From Microbacterium mangrovi (lineage in GTDB: Bacteria > Actinomycetota > Actinomycetes > Actinomycetales > Microbacteriaceae), in the NCBI RefSeq assembly GCF_000802305.1, contig NZ_JTDK01000008.1:62001-126000 (forward strand): a stretch of 64,000 nucleotides of DNA, given 5' to 3'. Under the pieces are notes generated by a model. That model was not told where the DNA came from. It ran no database searches and saw nothing but the letters and a program-made list of their open reading frames with translations. This document shows, in pieces, positions 1-8,384 of this stretch (positions within the stretch are counted from its first letter, which is position 1; each line of letters starts with the position of its first letter). A program made the translations under genes and the position numbers.

Positions 1-895
1 CCGCACGGCAGCGTTCAGTGGCGGCGGCGCAGCGCGGCGCGAACCGGCAGCCGACCGGCTGCTCGGTCGGGTCCGGCGGGGAGCCGGGGATGCTGAACAG
101 CTCGACGGAGCGGTCCTGCTCGAGTGAGGGGATCGAGGAGAGGAGCGCGTGCGTGTACTGGTGCCGGGTGTCGCGGAACAGCTGCGTCGTGGGCCCGGTC
201 TCCACCATGCGCCCGGCGTACATCACGCCCACGTGGTCGGCGTAACGCGCGACCACGCCCATGTCGTGGGTGACGAGGATCATCGACATGCCCAGCTGGC
301 GCTTGAGCCCGTCGAGCAGCTCCAGGATCTCGGCCTGGATGGTCACGTCGAGTGCGGTCGTCGGCTCGTCCGCGATGAGGAGCTTCGGCTCGCAGATGAG
401 AGCCATGACGATCATGACGCGCTGGCGCATCCCGCCCGAGAGCTGGTGCGGGAAGTCATCGAACCGCTCCGCAGGGTTCGGGATGCCGACGAGCGCGAGC
501 ATCTCCTCGACGACCTTGCGCGCCGCCCGGGAGCTCGCCCTGCGGTGCAGCCGGTAGGTCTCGACGATCTGATCCCCGACCCGCCGGGTGGGGTTCAGGG
601 AGGTGAGCGAATCCTGGAACACCATCGCGATGTCGTTGCCGCGGATGGCGCGATACTCCGCGTCCGCGAGGCCGACCAGCTCGCGCCCGTCGAACCGGAT
701 GGAGCCGGAGGTCACGCGACCGCCGGCGGGCAGCATCCCCATCACGGCGAGGCCGGTCATGGACTTGCCGGATCCGGTCTCACCGACGATGCCGAGAGTC
801 TCGCCGACGCCCACCGTCAGACTCACGCCGGTGACCGGGCGAACGAGTCGTTCGCCGCGTCGGATCTCCACGGTGAGATCACTGATCGTCAGCAT
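1..895 (-). CDS. Oligopeptide/dipeptide ABC transporter ATP-binding protein (OppD/DppD type), 3' end outside window
   Basis: This is the cytoplasmic ATPase of a peptide importer. Reading down from an ATG at 893-895, the translation shows Walker A GETGSGKS, the signature LSGGMRQR, Walker B LLIADEP and a switch histidine (VTHDMG). The Cys-containing OppD/DppD tail (GCRFAPRC) follows near the window edge. About 298 residues are visible, close to the usual 320-340, so only the last few residues are cut off. It precedes no permease in this window; the rest of the transporter must lie to the left. The upstream neighbours on the same strand are a dipeptidase and a beta-lactamase-fold hydrolase, which suggests import and hydrolysis of small peptides, possibly D-amino-acid or cell-wall peptides. 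The substrate cannot be told from the sequence. Confidence 0.93.
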   Translation of the reverse strand, partial: MLTISDLTVEIRRGERLVRPVTGVSLTVGVGETLGIVGETGSGKSMTGLAVMGMLPAGGRVTSGSIRFDGRELVGLADAEYRAIRGNDIAMVFQDSLTSLNPTRRVGDQIVETYRLHRRASSRAARKVVEEMLALVGIPNPAERFDDFPHQLSGGMRQRVMIVMALICEPKLLIADEPTTALDVTIQAEILELLDGLKRQLGMSMILVTHDMGVVARYADHVGVMYAGRMVETGPTTQLFRDTRHQYTHALLSSIPSLEQDRSVELFSIPGSPPDPTEQPVGCRFAPRCAAATERCRA

Positions 896-979
896 GCGGC
901 GCTCCTTTGTGCGGGTGTATTTCATGGTGCGGGATGTCGACCCCGCGCCGTTCGTCTGGATCATCAAACCGGGTGTGGT

Positions 980-2056
980 TCATTCGTCCTCGCGGACGAA
1001 GGGCGTGGGCGGAACGCCGAGCTGCTCCCGGAAGAGCCGTCGCACGTTGCCGCCGAGCACCGCCCGGATGTCGGCCTCAGCCCAGCCGCGCCGCAGCAGA
1101 GCGGCTGTCAGCAGCGGCAGGCCGGACGGTCCCTCGAGGCCCGGAAGGTAGGCGTCGGCGGGGACGCCTTCGACGTCCGTGACCCTGCAGCAGGGGGCGG
1201 TGGTCTCCTCGAGGACTTCCTTGACGAAGTCGGGGCCGATCCCGACCTGGTCGATTCCGGCGACCGCCGCGAGATGCTCGAGATGATCCACCAGGCGGTC
1301 CACCGACCGGTCTTCGCCGTGCAGGAACGGGGCGAAGAAGTTCACGCACACCACTCCCCCGGCGGAGGCGATCATGCGGATCGGCTCGTCGCGCAGATTG
1401 CGGTGGTGGTCGAGCAGTGCCCGAGCGGAGGAGTGGGTGGCGATCACCGGACGCTGGGCGATCTCGAGCACATGGTCGACCCCGGCGGCGCCCAGATGGC
1501 TGACGTCGAAGAGCATGCCGAGGCGCTCCATCTCGGCGACGGCGCGGACACCGGCCCGTGTGAGCCGACTGCCGGCGGCATCCTCACCGCTGCCGTCGGC
1601 GAAAGCACCGCGACCGAAGTGCGCGAGCGACGCGACACGCACCCCGAGACGGAACATCGTGTGCAGGAGCGCGACATCGTCGCCGATGCCGTGCGCGCCC
1701 TCGAGTGCCAGCACCAGGGCGATTCGACCGGATGAAGCGGCCGCGTCGAGTTCCGTCCCGTCCCCGCACAGCGCGACGGTCCGGGCGTTCTGTTCGGCCA
1801 GGCGATGCGCCGCCTCGATCATCCGCATCGTCTGTCGGAGCGCACCTTCGGACCGATGGGTGTCATCGACGAAGACGGGCAGCACCTGCAGGTCGATGCC
1901 GCCGTCGGTCAGCTGGGGCAGCCAGCGTTCCGCGAAGAACGTCCCCCACTGCTCACTGGGTCGTGCAACGACCGCGCACAGCAGATCGTTGTGGGTGTCG
2001 GCGACGTACGCGCCGGCGTGCAGTCGTGCGGCCCCGGGCGGAACACGGACGCTCAT
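980..2056 (-). CDS. Membrane dipeptidase family (peptidase M19)
   Basis: A metal-dependent TIM-barrel dipeptidase of 358 residues, the normal M19 length. Family landmarks are in order: the HxD metal pair near residues 22-24 (ADTHNDLL), the metal-bridging Glu in LALEGAHGIG, FDVSHLG, THSSAR and the HRNLRD segment. There is no signal peptide, so it should act in the cytoplasm on imported dipeptides. M19 enzymes often accept a C-terminal D-residue. Its start overlaps the stop of the upstream beta-lactamase-fold gene by 4 bp (ATGA), so the two are translationally coupled. An 84-bp gap separates it from the peptide-transporter ATPase downstream. The context supports one peptide-scavenging operon. 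The exact substrate is unknown. Confidence 0.93.
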   Translation of the reverse strand: MSVRVPPGAARLHAGAYVADTHNDLLCAVVARPSEQWGTFFAERWLPQLTDGGIDLQVLPVFVDDTHRSEGALRQTMRMIEAAHRLAEQNARTVALCGDGTELDAAASSGRIALVLALEGAHGIGDDVALLHTMFRLGVRVASLAHFGRGAFADGSGEDAAGSRLTRAGVRAVAEMERLGMLFDVSHLGAAGVDHVLEIAQRPVIATHSSARALLDHHRNLRDEPIRMIASAGGVVCVNFFAPFLHGEDRSVDRLVDHLEHLAAVAGIDQVGIGPDFVKEVLEETTAPCCRVTDVEGVPADAYLPGLEGPSGLPLLTAALLRRGWAEADIRAVLGGNVRRLFREQLGVPPTPFVREDE

Positions 2057-3447
2057 GCGTCCACCCGCACGTCGGCTCGACCGGTGTGCATGATCCTCGT
2101 CCGGCCGAATCGATCACCGTCCAGGAACGCGACGGGCTGGTGGATGCCGCCGTCCGCTGTCACCGGCAGCAGCGCGTCGCCCTGCCATCCCACCAGTTCG
2201 GTGCGATACGGCAGCTCGCCGAGGTCTGCGAGTTCCCCGAGCGGCGTCCGTTCCAGCCACAGTCGACCGCCGGCATCCAACGTGACGTCGGTGACCTCGA
2301 CGCTGGAGGCGTATCGGCCCGTGAAACGCTCCGGCTGCGGCGGAAGCGCGACGCGTTCCGCGCCGGGCACGGGCGCGGCGACGGCACTGATGCCGCCGAG
2401 GTCGTGAAGGACGCGATCCGCGAGTTCCGCGAAGAGGGGTCGCATGGCGCCGCCGTTCGCGAGGATCGCCACGGCCACGTCCCGGTCCGGCACGAGTCGG
2501 AGCAGCGCGGACTGTCCGATCGTGCTGCCGTCATGCCCGATGACCGTGCCCCCGTCGCGGTTCCACATCTCCCAGCCGAGTCCCCAGGCCGTCCCCTGCC
2601 CGATCGGCGGCAGCGCGATCTGCGGGCGCTGCATCTCCTGCACCGTCTCCGCACGCAGCACAGCCCCGCCGCGATCACGCGCCAGGTGAAGACGCGCGAA
2701 CGAGAGCAGATCCTCGGCACGCATCGCCAAGCGCGATCCGGCCGGAGCGTTCGACTTGGCCATGGACCATCTCGTCGTCGGTGTCAGCGGAGCGTCGGGG
2801 GCGTTCCGGACGTGACCGACGGCTGCGAGCTCGAGGATCGCCTCGTCGGCGCTCACGGCCGCATGTCCGAGCCCCAGCGGCTCGAGCAGCTCATCGCGGA
2901 GGATCCGATCGTACGGACGGCCGTGGACCACCTCGAGCACACGGCCGAGAACGCACATGCCCGCGTTGTTGTACGAGAACATGGCGCCGGGCCGGAAGAG
3001 CTGGGGGGTCGCCGCCAGCTCGGCGACGAAGCGCTCCAGGCAGTCGTCGTTCTCGCCGGTGTCGGTGAAGACGTCGCCCTCGAAACCGGAAGTGTGCGTG
3101 AGGAGGTGGCGCACGGTGATCCGCCGCGCAGCGTTTTCGTCCGCAAGCGCGAACTCGGGCAGGATGCTGCGGACCGTCTGGTCGAGTCGGAGGCGGCCGT
3201 CCTCGACCAGCCGCATCGCGAGCGTGGTCGTGAAGACCTTGGTGATCGAGCCGATCTGGAAGACCGCATCGGATGAGACCGGCACGCCGGTGGCGAGGTT
3301 GAGCACGCCCGCGGCAGCGGTGATCGTCTCATCTCCCGCCGCGACGGCGACCGAGACGCCGGGCACGCCGCTCTCGGCACGCAGTTCAGGCAGGCGTGCC
3401 TGCAACCACATTCGCACGTCGGCGGATCGGCGATCAGTCTGCAGCAT
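2053..3447 (-). CDS. Serine hydrolase, beta-lactamase / D-aminopeptidase-esterase family
   Basis: A 464-residue class C beta-lactamase-fold protein. The catalytic SxxK is at residues 67-70 (GSITK), YxN at 159-161 (SYNN) and the HxG-type motif near 305 (GHDGS). A C-terminal extension of about 110 residues after the fold resembles the beta-barrel tail of D-aminopeptidases and esterases rather than a true resistance enzyme. No clear signal peptide is seen. It heads the minus-strand operon with the M19 dipeptidase and peptide-importer ATPase, so a peptidase acting on D-residue peptides fits better than antibiotic resistance. The start at 3447 precedes a normal domain N-terminus, and the 195 bp to the divergent Trypco1 gene must hold both promoters. 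Confidence 0.88.
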   Translation of the reverse strand: MLQTDRRSADVRMWLQARLPELRAESGVPGVSVAVAAGDETITAAAGVLNLATGVPVSSDAVFQIGSITKVFTTTLAMRLVEDGRLRLDQTVRSILPEFALADENAARRITVRHLLTHTSGFEGDVFTDTGENDDCLERFVAELAATPQLFRPGAMFSYNNAGMCVLGRVLEVVHGRPYDRILRDELLEPLGLGHAAVSADEAILELAAVGHVRNAPDAPLTPTTRWSMAKSNAPAGSRLAMRAEDLLSFARLHLARDRGGAVLRAETVQEMQRPQIALPPIGQGTAWGLGWEMWNRDGGTVIGHDGSTIGQSALLRLVPDRDVAVAILANGGAMRPLFAELADRVLHDLGGISAVAAPVPGAERVALPPQPERFTGRYASSVEVTDVTLDAGGRLWLERTPLGELADLGELPYRTELVGWQGDALLPVTADGGIHQPVAFLDGDRFGRTRIMHTGRADVRVDA

Positions 3448-3642
3448 GGGGTCCCTTTCGCGGCTCAGTGCGCACGAGCCTAGAAAGGGGATCGACTGCA
3501 GACCTCATCGGAGGCGACGATGGGGTCGCGCTGCGTTCGTCGATCCCGACCAAGTCGGCGGTGACGGGCGGGTGGTGGCGCGCGACCCAAGGGAAGAGCA
3601 CACTGAGTGGAGAGCCACGGAGCATTGTCTGGGAGATGCACG

Positions 3643-3969
3643 ATGGGGGATCTGCTCGCATTCGGATCAGGGGATGACGGCGGTGTCGTGTACGTCGAGA
3701 CCGCGGACATCGAGCGCCCGGTGATGCGCGGCGGCACAGCCTCGAACGTCATCGCCGCGGGCCAGAGCCTCGAGCAGGTGGTGGGGCGCATCGGGCCGAT
3801 CGTGCAGAGCATGGTCGCCGAGATCCGGAGCTCGGCGGAATGGCCGGACGAGGTGGAGATCGAGTTCGCCGTGAAGATCTCGGCGGACTCGAACATCGTC
3901 ATCGCCAAAGCCGGCGGCGAGGCGAACTTCCGCATCGCGCTGAGGTGGGGTGGCCAGGGAGGCCGTTGA
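3643..3969 (+). CDS. Trypco1 domain protein (CU044_2847-like), partner of CHAT peptidase
   Basis: A small cytoplasmic protein of 108 residues. The C-terminal half (VEIEFAVKISADSNIVIAKA, then an acidic/aromatic end) matches the trypsin-co-occurring domain 1 pattern: a beta-rich FxVKxSA stretch followed by a V/IAKAGGEA turn. Known Trypco1 domains sit beside trypsin-like or CHAT peptidases in bacterial conflict systems; that is family knowledge, and the role here is inferred. I chose the ATG at 3643 because a GGGAGA ribosome site lies 7-9 bases upstream. An in-frame ATG at 3607 would add 12 residues. The stop TGA overlaps the next start (TGATG), so it is tightly coupled to the CHAT gene, probably as sensor, adaptor or inhibitor. 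Confidence 0.85.
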   Translation: MGDLLAFGSGDDGGVVYVETADIERPVMRGGTASNVIAAGQSLEQVVGRIGPIVQSMVAEIRSSAEWPDEVEIEFAVKISADSNIVIAKAGGEANFRIALRWGGQGGR

Positions 3970-6395
3970 TGGCCGTCACCGTGTACGACGACCTCCAGTT
4001 GCGGATCGACCGCGACGCGGACGGCTCGTATCGCGTCCTCGCTGTGGCGCCCGACGGACGAGCCGCGCGGGGCTCGTTCGTCTCACCGCTGAGCGACGAC
4101 GAGCTCGACGAGTTCGTGCAGCGCGTCGGGCTGGCGCGGCGACGCGGCGGATCGACGGATGCCCGGATGGATGCCATCCGCGGCGTCGGATCCGCCCTCT
4201 TCGATTCGCTGATCAAGGACGAGGTCGGCACGGTCTACTACTCGGCGCGAAGCGCCGCGGCCGAGCGCGATCGAGGGCTGCGCATCACGCTGCGCCTCTC
4301 CGGGTCTCCTGAGCTCATGCGCCTGCCCTGGGAGTTTCTCTACAAGAGACCTCGATTCCTCGCCCAGTCGACGCAGACACCGGTCGTGCGGGCACTCGAC
4401 GTGGACTCCGCGATGCGTCCGCAGCGCCTCACGCTGCCGCTGCGCATCCTCGCCATGGTCAGCAGCCCGTCCGGGTACCCGGAGCTCGACGCCGAGGCTG
4501 AGCGGCGGAACCTGGAGCGCGCTCTCGCCGCACCGCGCACGGCGGGGCTGGTCGAGATCACCTGGCTCGAACGCGCGACGCTCGGCGACCTGGCGCGTCA
4601 CGTCGCGGAGCTCGACGACGTGCACGTGCTGCACTACATCGGCCATGGAGCGTACGACGAGGCCACCGACTCGGGCATCCTCGTCCTCGAGACCCCGCAG
4701 GGCCGGGCGCATGACGTCTCCGGGGAGGAGATCGGGGCGATCCTGCAGGACGAGACGAGTCTGCGACTCGTCGTGCTGAACGCGTGCGAGGGTGCGCGGA
4801 CGTCGCACGTGGACCCGTTCTCCGGCGTGGCTGCGAGTCTCGTGAACTTCGACATCCCTGCCGTGATCGGGATGCAGTTCGAGATCACCGACGATGCGGC
4901 CATCGCGTTCAGCGAGAGCCTCTACACGGGGCTCGCACACGGACTGCCGGTGGACGCTGCGCTCGCCCCGGCGCGCCGCGCCATCGTCGGCGCGATGCTC
5001 GCGACGGAGTTCGGCACGCCCGTGCTGTACCTGCGGGACGGCGACGCCCGGCTGTTCGACGTTCAGGGACCCGTGCCGAGCGAGGAACCCCTGACGGAGG
5101 AATCGCTGCCGAGCGGGGCGTCGGACGATACGTCGACCCCGCGTGACGTGCCGGTCGGAGCGGTCGAACAGGTCGCGGAGCCGCTCGTCGGCGTGGAATC
5201 GCCGACGCAACCGCATCCCTCCGACGCGGCGACCCTCGCCGGGCCCTCCGTGACCCTCGCCGCTACGACGGCGTGGGCCGGTGCGGCTCTTCTGGTCGTC
5301 TCCGCGGTGGTTCTGCTCATCGGAAGCATCGTGGGAGTCGGCATCCTCTTCTCCGCCTCGGCGGCCCTGCAGACGCTGGCGGCCGTCGCGCTCGCGGTGC
5401 ACAGCGCCCTGCGACCGGGCCGCGATGCGACGTCGCCCGCGTACCTGTTCGGCGCCGGCGCGGTGCTGAGCGCGGTCGTGCTGCTGACGGTCGACGGCAA
5501 TCAGTTCGCGTCAGCCTGGGCGAGCATCGGCTACGGCGTCGTGCTGATGGTCGTCGCCGTCTGGCTCGTCCGAGCGAGGCGAGCCTCGCCGTTCGCAGGA
5601 AGCCGGCAGGTGCCTGCGGCGGGGGTGCTCGCCGCCGGAATCGTGTCGACCACGGTCGAGATCGTCTGGTTGAGCGGGGCGAACTGGTCGTACAACTGGC
5701 TCTGGCCGCTGAGCACGGTCGGCATGGCGGCCGGCTATGCCGTCTCCGGCCGGATGCTGAAGCGCGAAGCGCGCACGCCGCGCGCGGGATCGTCGCGCGC
5801 GCTTCTTCCGGTCTCCTTCGCGTGGAGCGCCTCCCTCGCGCTGGTGGTCCGGGTCGTCGCGGCGCTCGCGGCGGACCCGACCAGCACCGAGGCTCTCGTC
5901 GGGGGCGAGGTCGCGCAGGCGCTCGCCCTCGTGACACTCGCGGTCTACCACGCGGTGCGTCCCCGCCGGGACGGCCGGCCGGCCGTGATCGGCTACACGC
6001 TCGCGGCGGTCGCAAGCTTCGCCGGCGTCGCCGTCGTGATCGCCGGGCAGCACGCCTATGAGCTCCTCGCGGCATTGCCGTGGACGGATCTGGTGACCGG
6101 CATCCTGCTCGGGGCGGTCGGCGTCTGGTTGTCCGCGGTCGGCCGCGCGCGCGGCGGCCCGTTCGGGAGGAGCCTGTGGATCCCCGGTCCGTTCACGCTC
6201 GCGGCTGGTGCGCTGACGGCGCTCGTCGGCTCGGTCGCGATCATCGGGTCGTCGGACATCGGTGCGGTGATCCGGTGGATCTGGCCGATCGCCGTGCTCG
6301 GGATGGCGGTCGGCTACGCGCTGTCGGCCCTGGCCCTCAGGAGAGAGGCCTCCGTCGAGGCATCCGTCGGTTCCCAGCCGCAGGCGGCTGAGTAG
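3969..6395 (+). CDS. CHAT-domain cysteine peptidase fused to a 12-segment membrane region
   Basis: An 808-residue protein starting at the ATG that overlaps the Trypco1 stop. Residues about 60-380 form a CHAT (caspase-like) peptidase: MRLPWEFL core strand, the catalytic histidine in HYIGHGAYDE (His226) and cysteine in VVLNACEGAR (Cys273), then the typical Ala-rich helix before GTPVLYLRDG. A polar Pro/Ser/Thr linker (about 385-425) leads to some 12 hydrophobic segments up to residue 795, arranged as two similar six-segment halves, and a short polar tail. The peptidase would face the cytoplasm and be anchored in the membrane. CHAT proteins cut specific partners or gasdermin-like effectors in defence and cell-death systems. 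No NTPase, gasdermin or trypsin gene is adjacent, so the target is unknown. Confidence 0.9.
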   Translation: MAVTVYDDLQLRIDRDADGSYRVLAVAPDGRAARGSFVSPLSDDELDEFVQRVGLARRRGGSTDARMDAIRGVGSALFDSLIKDEVGTVYYSARSAAAERDRGLRITLRLSGSPELMRLPWEFLYKRPRFLAQSTQTPVVRALDVDSAMRPQRLTLPLRILAMVSSPSGYPELDAEAERRNLERALAAPRTAGLVEITWLERATLGDLARHVAELDDVHVLHYIGHGAYDEATDSGILVLETPQGRAHDVSGEEIGAILQDETSLRLVVLNACEGARTSHVDPFSGVAASLVNFDIPAVIGMQFEITDDAAIAFSESLYTGLAHGLPVDAALAPARRAIVGAMLATEFGTPVLYLRDGDARLFDVQGPVPSEEPLTEESLPSGASDDTSTPRDVPVGAVEQVAEPLVGVESPTQPHPSDAATLAGPSVTLAATTAWAGAALLVVSAVVLLIGSIVGVGILFSASAALQTLAAVALAVHSALRPGRDATSPAYLFGAGAVLSAVVLLTVDGNQFASAWASIGYGVVLMVVAVWLVRARRASPFAGSRQVPAAGVLAAGIVSTTVEIVWLSGANWSYNWLWPLSTVGMAAGYAVSGRMLKREARTPRAGSSRALLPVSFAWSASLALVVRVVAALAADPTSTEALVGGEVAQALALVTLAVYHAVRPRRDGRPAVIGYTLAAVASFAGVAVVIAGQHAYELLAALPWTDLVTGILLGAVGVWLSAVGRARGGPFGRSLWIPGPFTLAAGALTALVGSVAIIGSSDIGAVIRWIWPIAVLGMAVGYALSALALRREASVEASVGSQPQAAE

Positions 6396-6404
6396 GTCGG
6401 GAGC

Positions 6405-6869
6405 TCACGGTTCGAGGTTGGTCACGCCCTTTCCGGTGCTGAGGTCGAAGGGGACGGATGCCTGGTCGTGCACGATCAACCATTCCCCCTCGATCAGCCG
6501 CATGCAGAACGTCGCCCGCACCCACATCCCGGTGACCGCCGTGCCGTTGCCGAGCGTTCCGCCGAGACGGCCGAATGCGTGGGCGAAGGCGACGTCTCCC
6601 CCAGCCGCGACGGTGAGATCGCGCACCTCGTACGTGACCTCATCGAAGGCGGCGAACACCTTCTCCCAGTTGCGCATCTTCGCGGCGCGTCCGCGGTGCG
6701 CGAGTGGCGGCTCGACATCGAACGACACGACGTCCTCGCTGTAGCAGAGCGCGAGAGCGTCGAGATCTTTGGCGTGGAGCAGCTCCGCGATCCGCTCGAT
6801 GCGGCGACGAATGGGTTCCGCCTCGGTCGCTTCGTGGGCGCCGTGGTCGGTCTTGTTGCGGGCATCCAT
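6405..6869 (-). CDS. SnoaL-like / YybH-SgcJ-EcaC family protein (NTF2 fold)
   Basis: A 154-residue protein with the NTF2-like cone fold: an N-terminal helix (IRRRIERIAELLHAKDLDALALCY), the acidic strand ending SFDVEPPL, a RGRAAKMRNWEKVF helix and a final strand set containing FCMRLIEGEWLIVHDQASVP. These features are typical of the SgcJ/EcaC/YybH group, which contains hydrolases, isomerases and proteins of unknown role. I chose the ATG at 6869 because AAAGGA lies 6-8 bases upstream; a longer upstream reading frame has no such support and a non-protein-like composition. It runs towards the CHAT gene and ends 9 bp after that gene's stop. A link to that system is not evident. The substrate is unknown. 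Confidence 0.85.
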   Translation of the reverse strand: MDARNKTDHGAHEATEAEPIRRRIERIAELLHAKDLDALALCYSEDVVSFDVEPPLAHRGRAAKMRNWEKVFAAFDEVTYEVRDLTVAAGGDVAFAHAFGRLGGTLGNGTAVTGMWVRATFCMRLIEGEWLIVHDQASVPFDLSTGKGVTNLEP

Positions 6870-7138
6870 ACGTCGTTCCTTTCGTGTGACGGTTTCGCTT
6901 GACGGACGCGTGTCGGGGCTGCCCCGTCGGCAGAGCGGTGGAAACCGCAGGTTCGGTCGGCGGCGGTCCGCCCTTCGGTCAGGGCACGGATCCAGGCTTA
7001 CGCGATTCCTCACGGATCTTCCAGACCGCGAGCCGGCTGGAATGCGCGCATACAGTTCCGGCGGGTCACGTGAACGACGTCGGCCCGCCGGTCGACGAAG
7101 AGTTCTACATCGCGGCAGGGGTGTGCACCTCAGCTCAT

Positions 7139-7411
7139 ATGCTCGGGTGGGTGAGCGCGATTCGTTTTGACGTGGTGTTGCGGCGGGATGAGACGAAGAG
7201 CGTCCTCGCGGCCGTCGGGGCGCTGGCAAGTCAGCGGCGGTTGTCGGGGAATGGAGTGTCGCAGTCCCGGGACCGCATACGTCAGTTTCGATTCGCCGCA
7301 GATGAGGCGAACCAATGGTGGTCGATTGTCTTCGACGACAACGAGCGGTACGAGTACCGCGACGGTGTGTACTCGTACCTGGGTCGCCGATGCCGCAGGA
7401 GCTGGAGATGA
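7139..7411 (+). CDS. Hypothetical protein, about 90 residues
   Basis: I do not recognise a family. From the ATG at 7139 (or the GTG at 7151) the product has a basic first half and an aromatic/acidic second half (QWWSIVFDDNERYEYRDGVY) that looks protein-like. The last 12 residues are Arg-rich and look like out-of-frame translation. It overlaps the next reading frame by 22 bp, and the two could be one gene of about 190 residues broken by a frameshift near 7385. No good ribosome site is visible. The 270 bp before it hold nothing I recognise. It lies in an accessory-looking patch of small unknown genes between the CHAT module and the tRNA-like repeat. Confidence 0.4.
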   Translation: MLGWVSAIRFDVVLRRDETKSVLAAVGALASQRRLSGNGVSQSRDRIRQFRFAADEANQWWSIVFDDNERYEYRDGVYSYLGRRCRRSWR

Positions 7412-7695
7412 TCTGGCCGACGAAGTTGCTGACCTGGGGAAGTCCCGGCGGAACCTTCTATCCTGTCCTGGCCCAACATGTTGGCCGGCATTCAATCCTT
7501 CTCACTTTCGAGCACGACCACGATCCCGCCTTCCGGCAGACGCTCGTTATCGACGAGCGGTCAGGGATCGCGAAGCGCATGGTCGGCTTCGGCTACGGGT
7601 TGATCATCACGAGCATCGAGCCGCTCGGGAAATGGGAGCCCGAGCAGCAGCAGGCCTTCGAGCCGATCAGAGGGCCGATCCCCACTGACTACTAG
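7390..7695 (+). CDS. Hypothetical protein, about 101 residues
   Basis: The translation (starting PQELEMIWPTK and running to an acidic end) has a believable soluble-protein composition, with Gly/Pro turns, FEHDHDP and a hydrophobic strand FGYGLIITSIEPLG. I do not recognise the family. The ATG at 7390 lies inside the preceding frame and the next in-frame ATG is at 7408. Upstream of 7390 the same frame becomes Arg/Val-rich and unconvincing. This gives two readings: a coupled second gene, or the back half of a frameshifted gene that began at 7139. No membrane segment or signal peptide is present. Composition and size would suit an immunity-type or phage-related small protein, but nothing proves that. 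Confidence 0.5.
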   Translation: MPQELEMIWPTKLLTWGSPGGTFYPVLAQHVGRHSILLTFEHDHDPAFRQTLVIDERSGIAKRMVGFGYGLIITSIEPLGKWEPEQQQAFEPIRGPIPTDY

Positions 7696-7792
7696 TCATC
7701 GCACGATTGCCGGTGGCTGATCGCGCGACTCTTTGGTTGGTCGTCCTCATTGGCAGCTACTTCCGGGGTCGTGGTCTGGGTAGATTGGCGGG

Positions 7793-8251
7793 ATGGTCGA
7801 TGCCATCCTGCTCATGGCGGAGTACTTCGCCGATCCACCGTTGTGGCGGCAATCGTCCACAAGAACAGGGAACGCCGACCCACAACCGCTCGAACTGAGC
7901 GATCGCCTCCGGTCTGATCTCCGGGCGTGGAACGATGGGCTCGAAGCCGCCAGTGCAACCGACGCGTACGGCTCGACCGTAGTCCTCTCTGCTGAAACGC
8001 CCGGCACGACGATCGATCGTTGGACAGCGAATGGCGCCGAATCGCTGACCGTGAGCAGGGCCGGGGGTCGCAACGGCGCGGCCAAAGCCATCGTCGGGTG
8101 GCGTCAGCTCACGCAAAGAGTCGGGCCCCCGTTCGGGAACGCCGCAACGAGGGCGACCGGTCTGCGGGCGGCGGGAGCGCTGCAACGGGACCTCGGCGCA
8201 ACGGCGCAGGTCACCGTCTTCGGCGGCGCCCGAGGCCCAGGCGACTACTAA
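7793..8251 (+). CDS. Hypothetical actinobacterial protein, about 152 residues
   Basis: The N-terminal block (MAEYFADPPLW, then LELSDRLRSDLRAWNDGLEA) and the C-terminal block (RAAGALQRDLGATAQVTVFGG) match a pattern I have seen in short unannotated actinobacterial proteins: an aromatic 'xYFADPLW' opening, an Asp/Leu-rich 'LPLSxxLRxxLRxW' helix and a closing 'LxxxLGxxxxVTVFG' strand. Their function is not known to me. The start could be the ATG at 7793 or at 7814 (which would begin MAEYF); neither has a strong ribosome site. The middle 60 residues are less convincing but show no stop. It is the last gene before the tRNA-like repeat at 8385 and is isolated from its neighbours. Confidence 0.6.
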   Translation: MVDAILLMAEYFADPPLWRQSSTRTGNADPQPLELSDRLRSDLRAWNDGLEAASATDAYGSTVVLSAETPGTTIDRWTANGAESLTVSRAGGRNGAAKAIVGWRQLTQRVGPPFGNAATRATGLRAAGALQRDLGATAQVTVFGGARGPGDY

Positions 8252-8384
8252 TCCACCCGATGCCTCCGATAGGCGCCGCGCGACATGATGCGCAAGATCA
8301 TCGACCGGCGCTCATCACGTAGCCCAGCCTGGTCAAGAATCCCGTGGCGTTCGTTGCAGAACTCGTCCAACGGGCCAAAAAAGC

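Noticed and set aside
149..3276. Two large plus-strand frames opposite the peptide operon
   Set aside because: They are shadows of the ATPase, dipeptidase and hydrolase genes: His/Arg/Ala-rich, with no ribosome sites or motifs.
2053..3447. Antibiotic-resistance beta-lactamase
   Set aside because: The SxxK/YxN fold is shared with many esterases and D-peptidases. The long C-terminal extension, lack of signal peptide and peptide-operon context argue against a resistance role.
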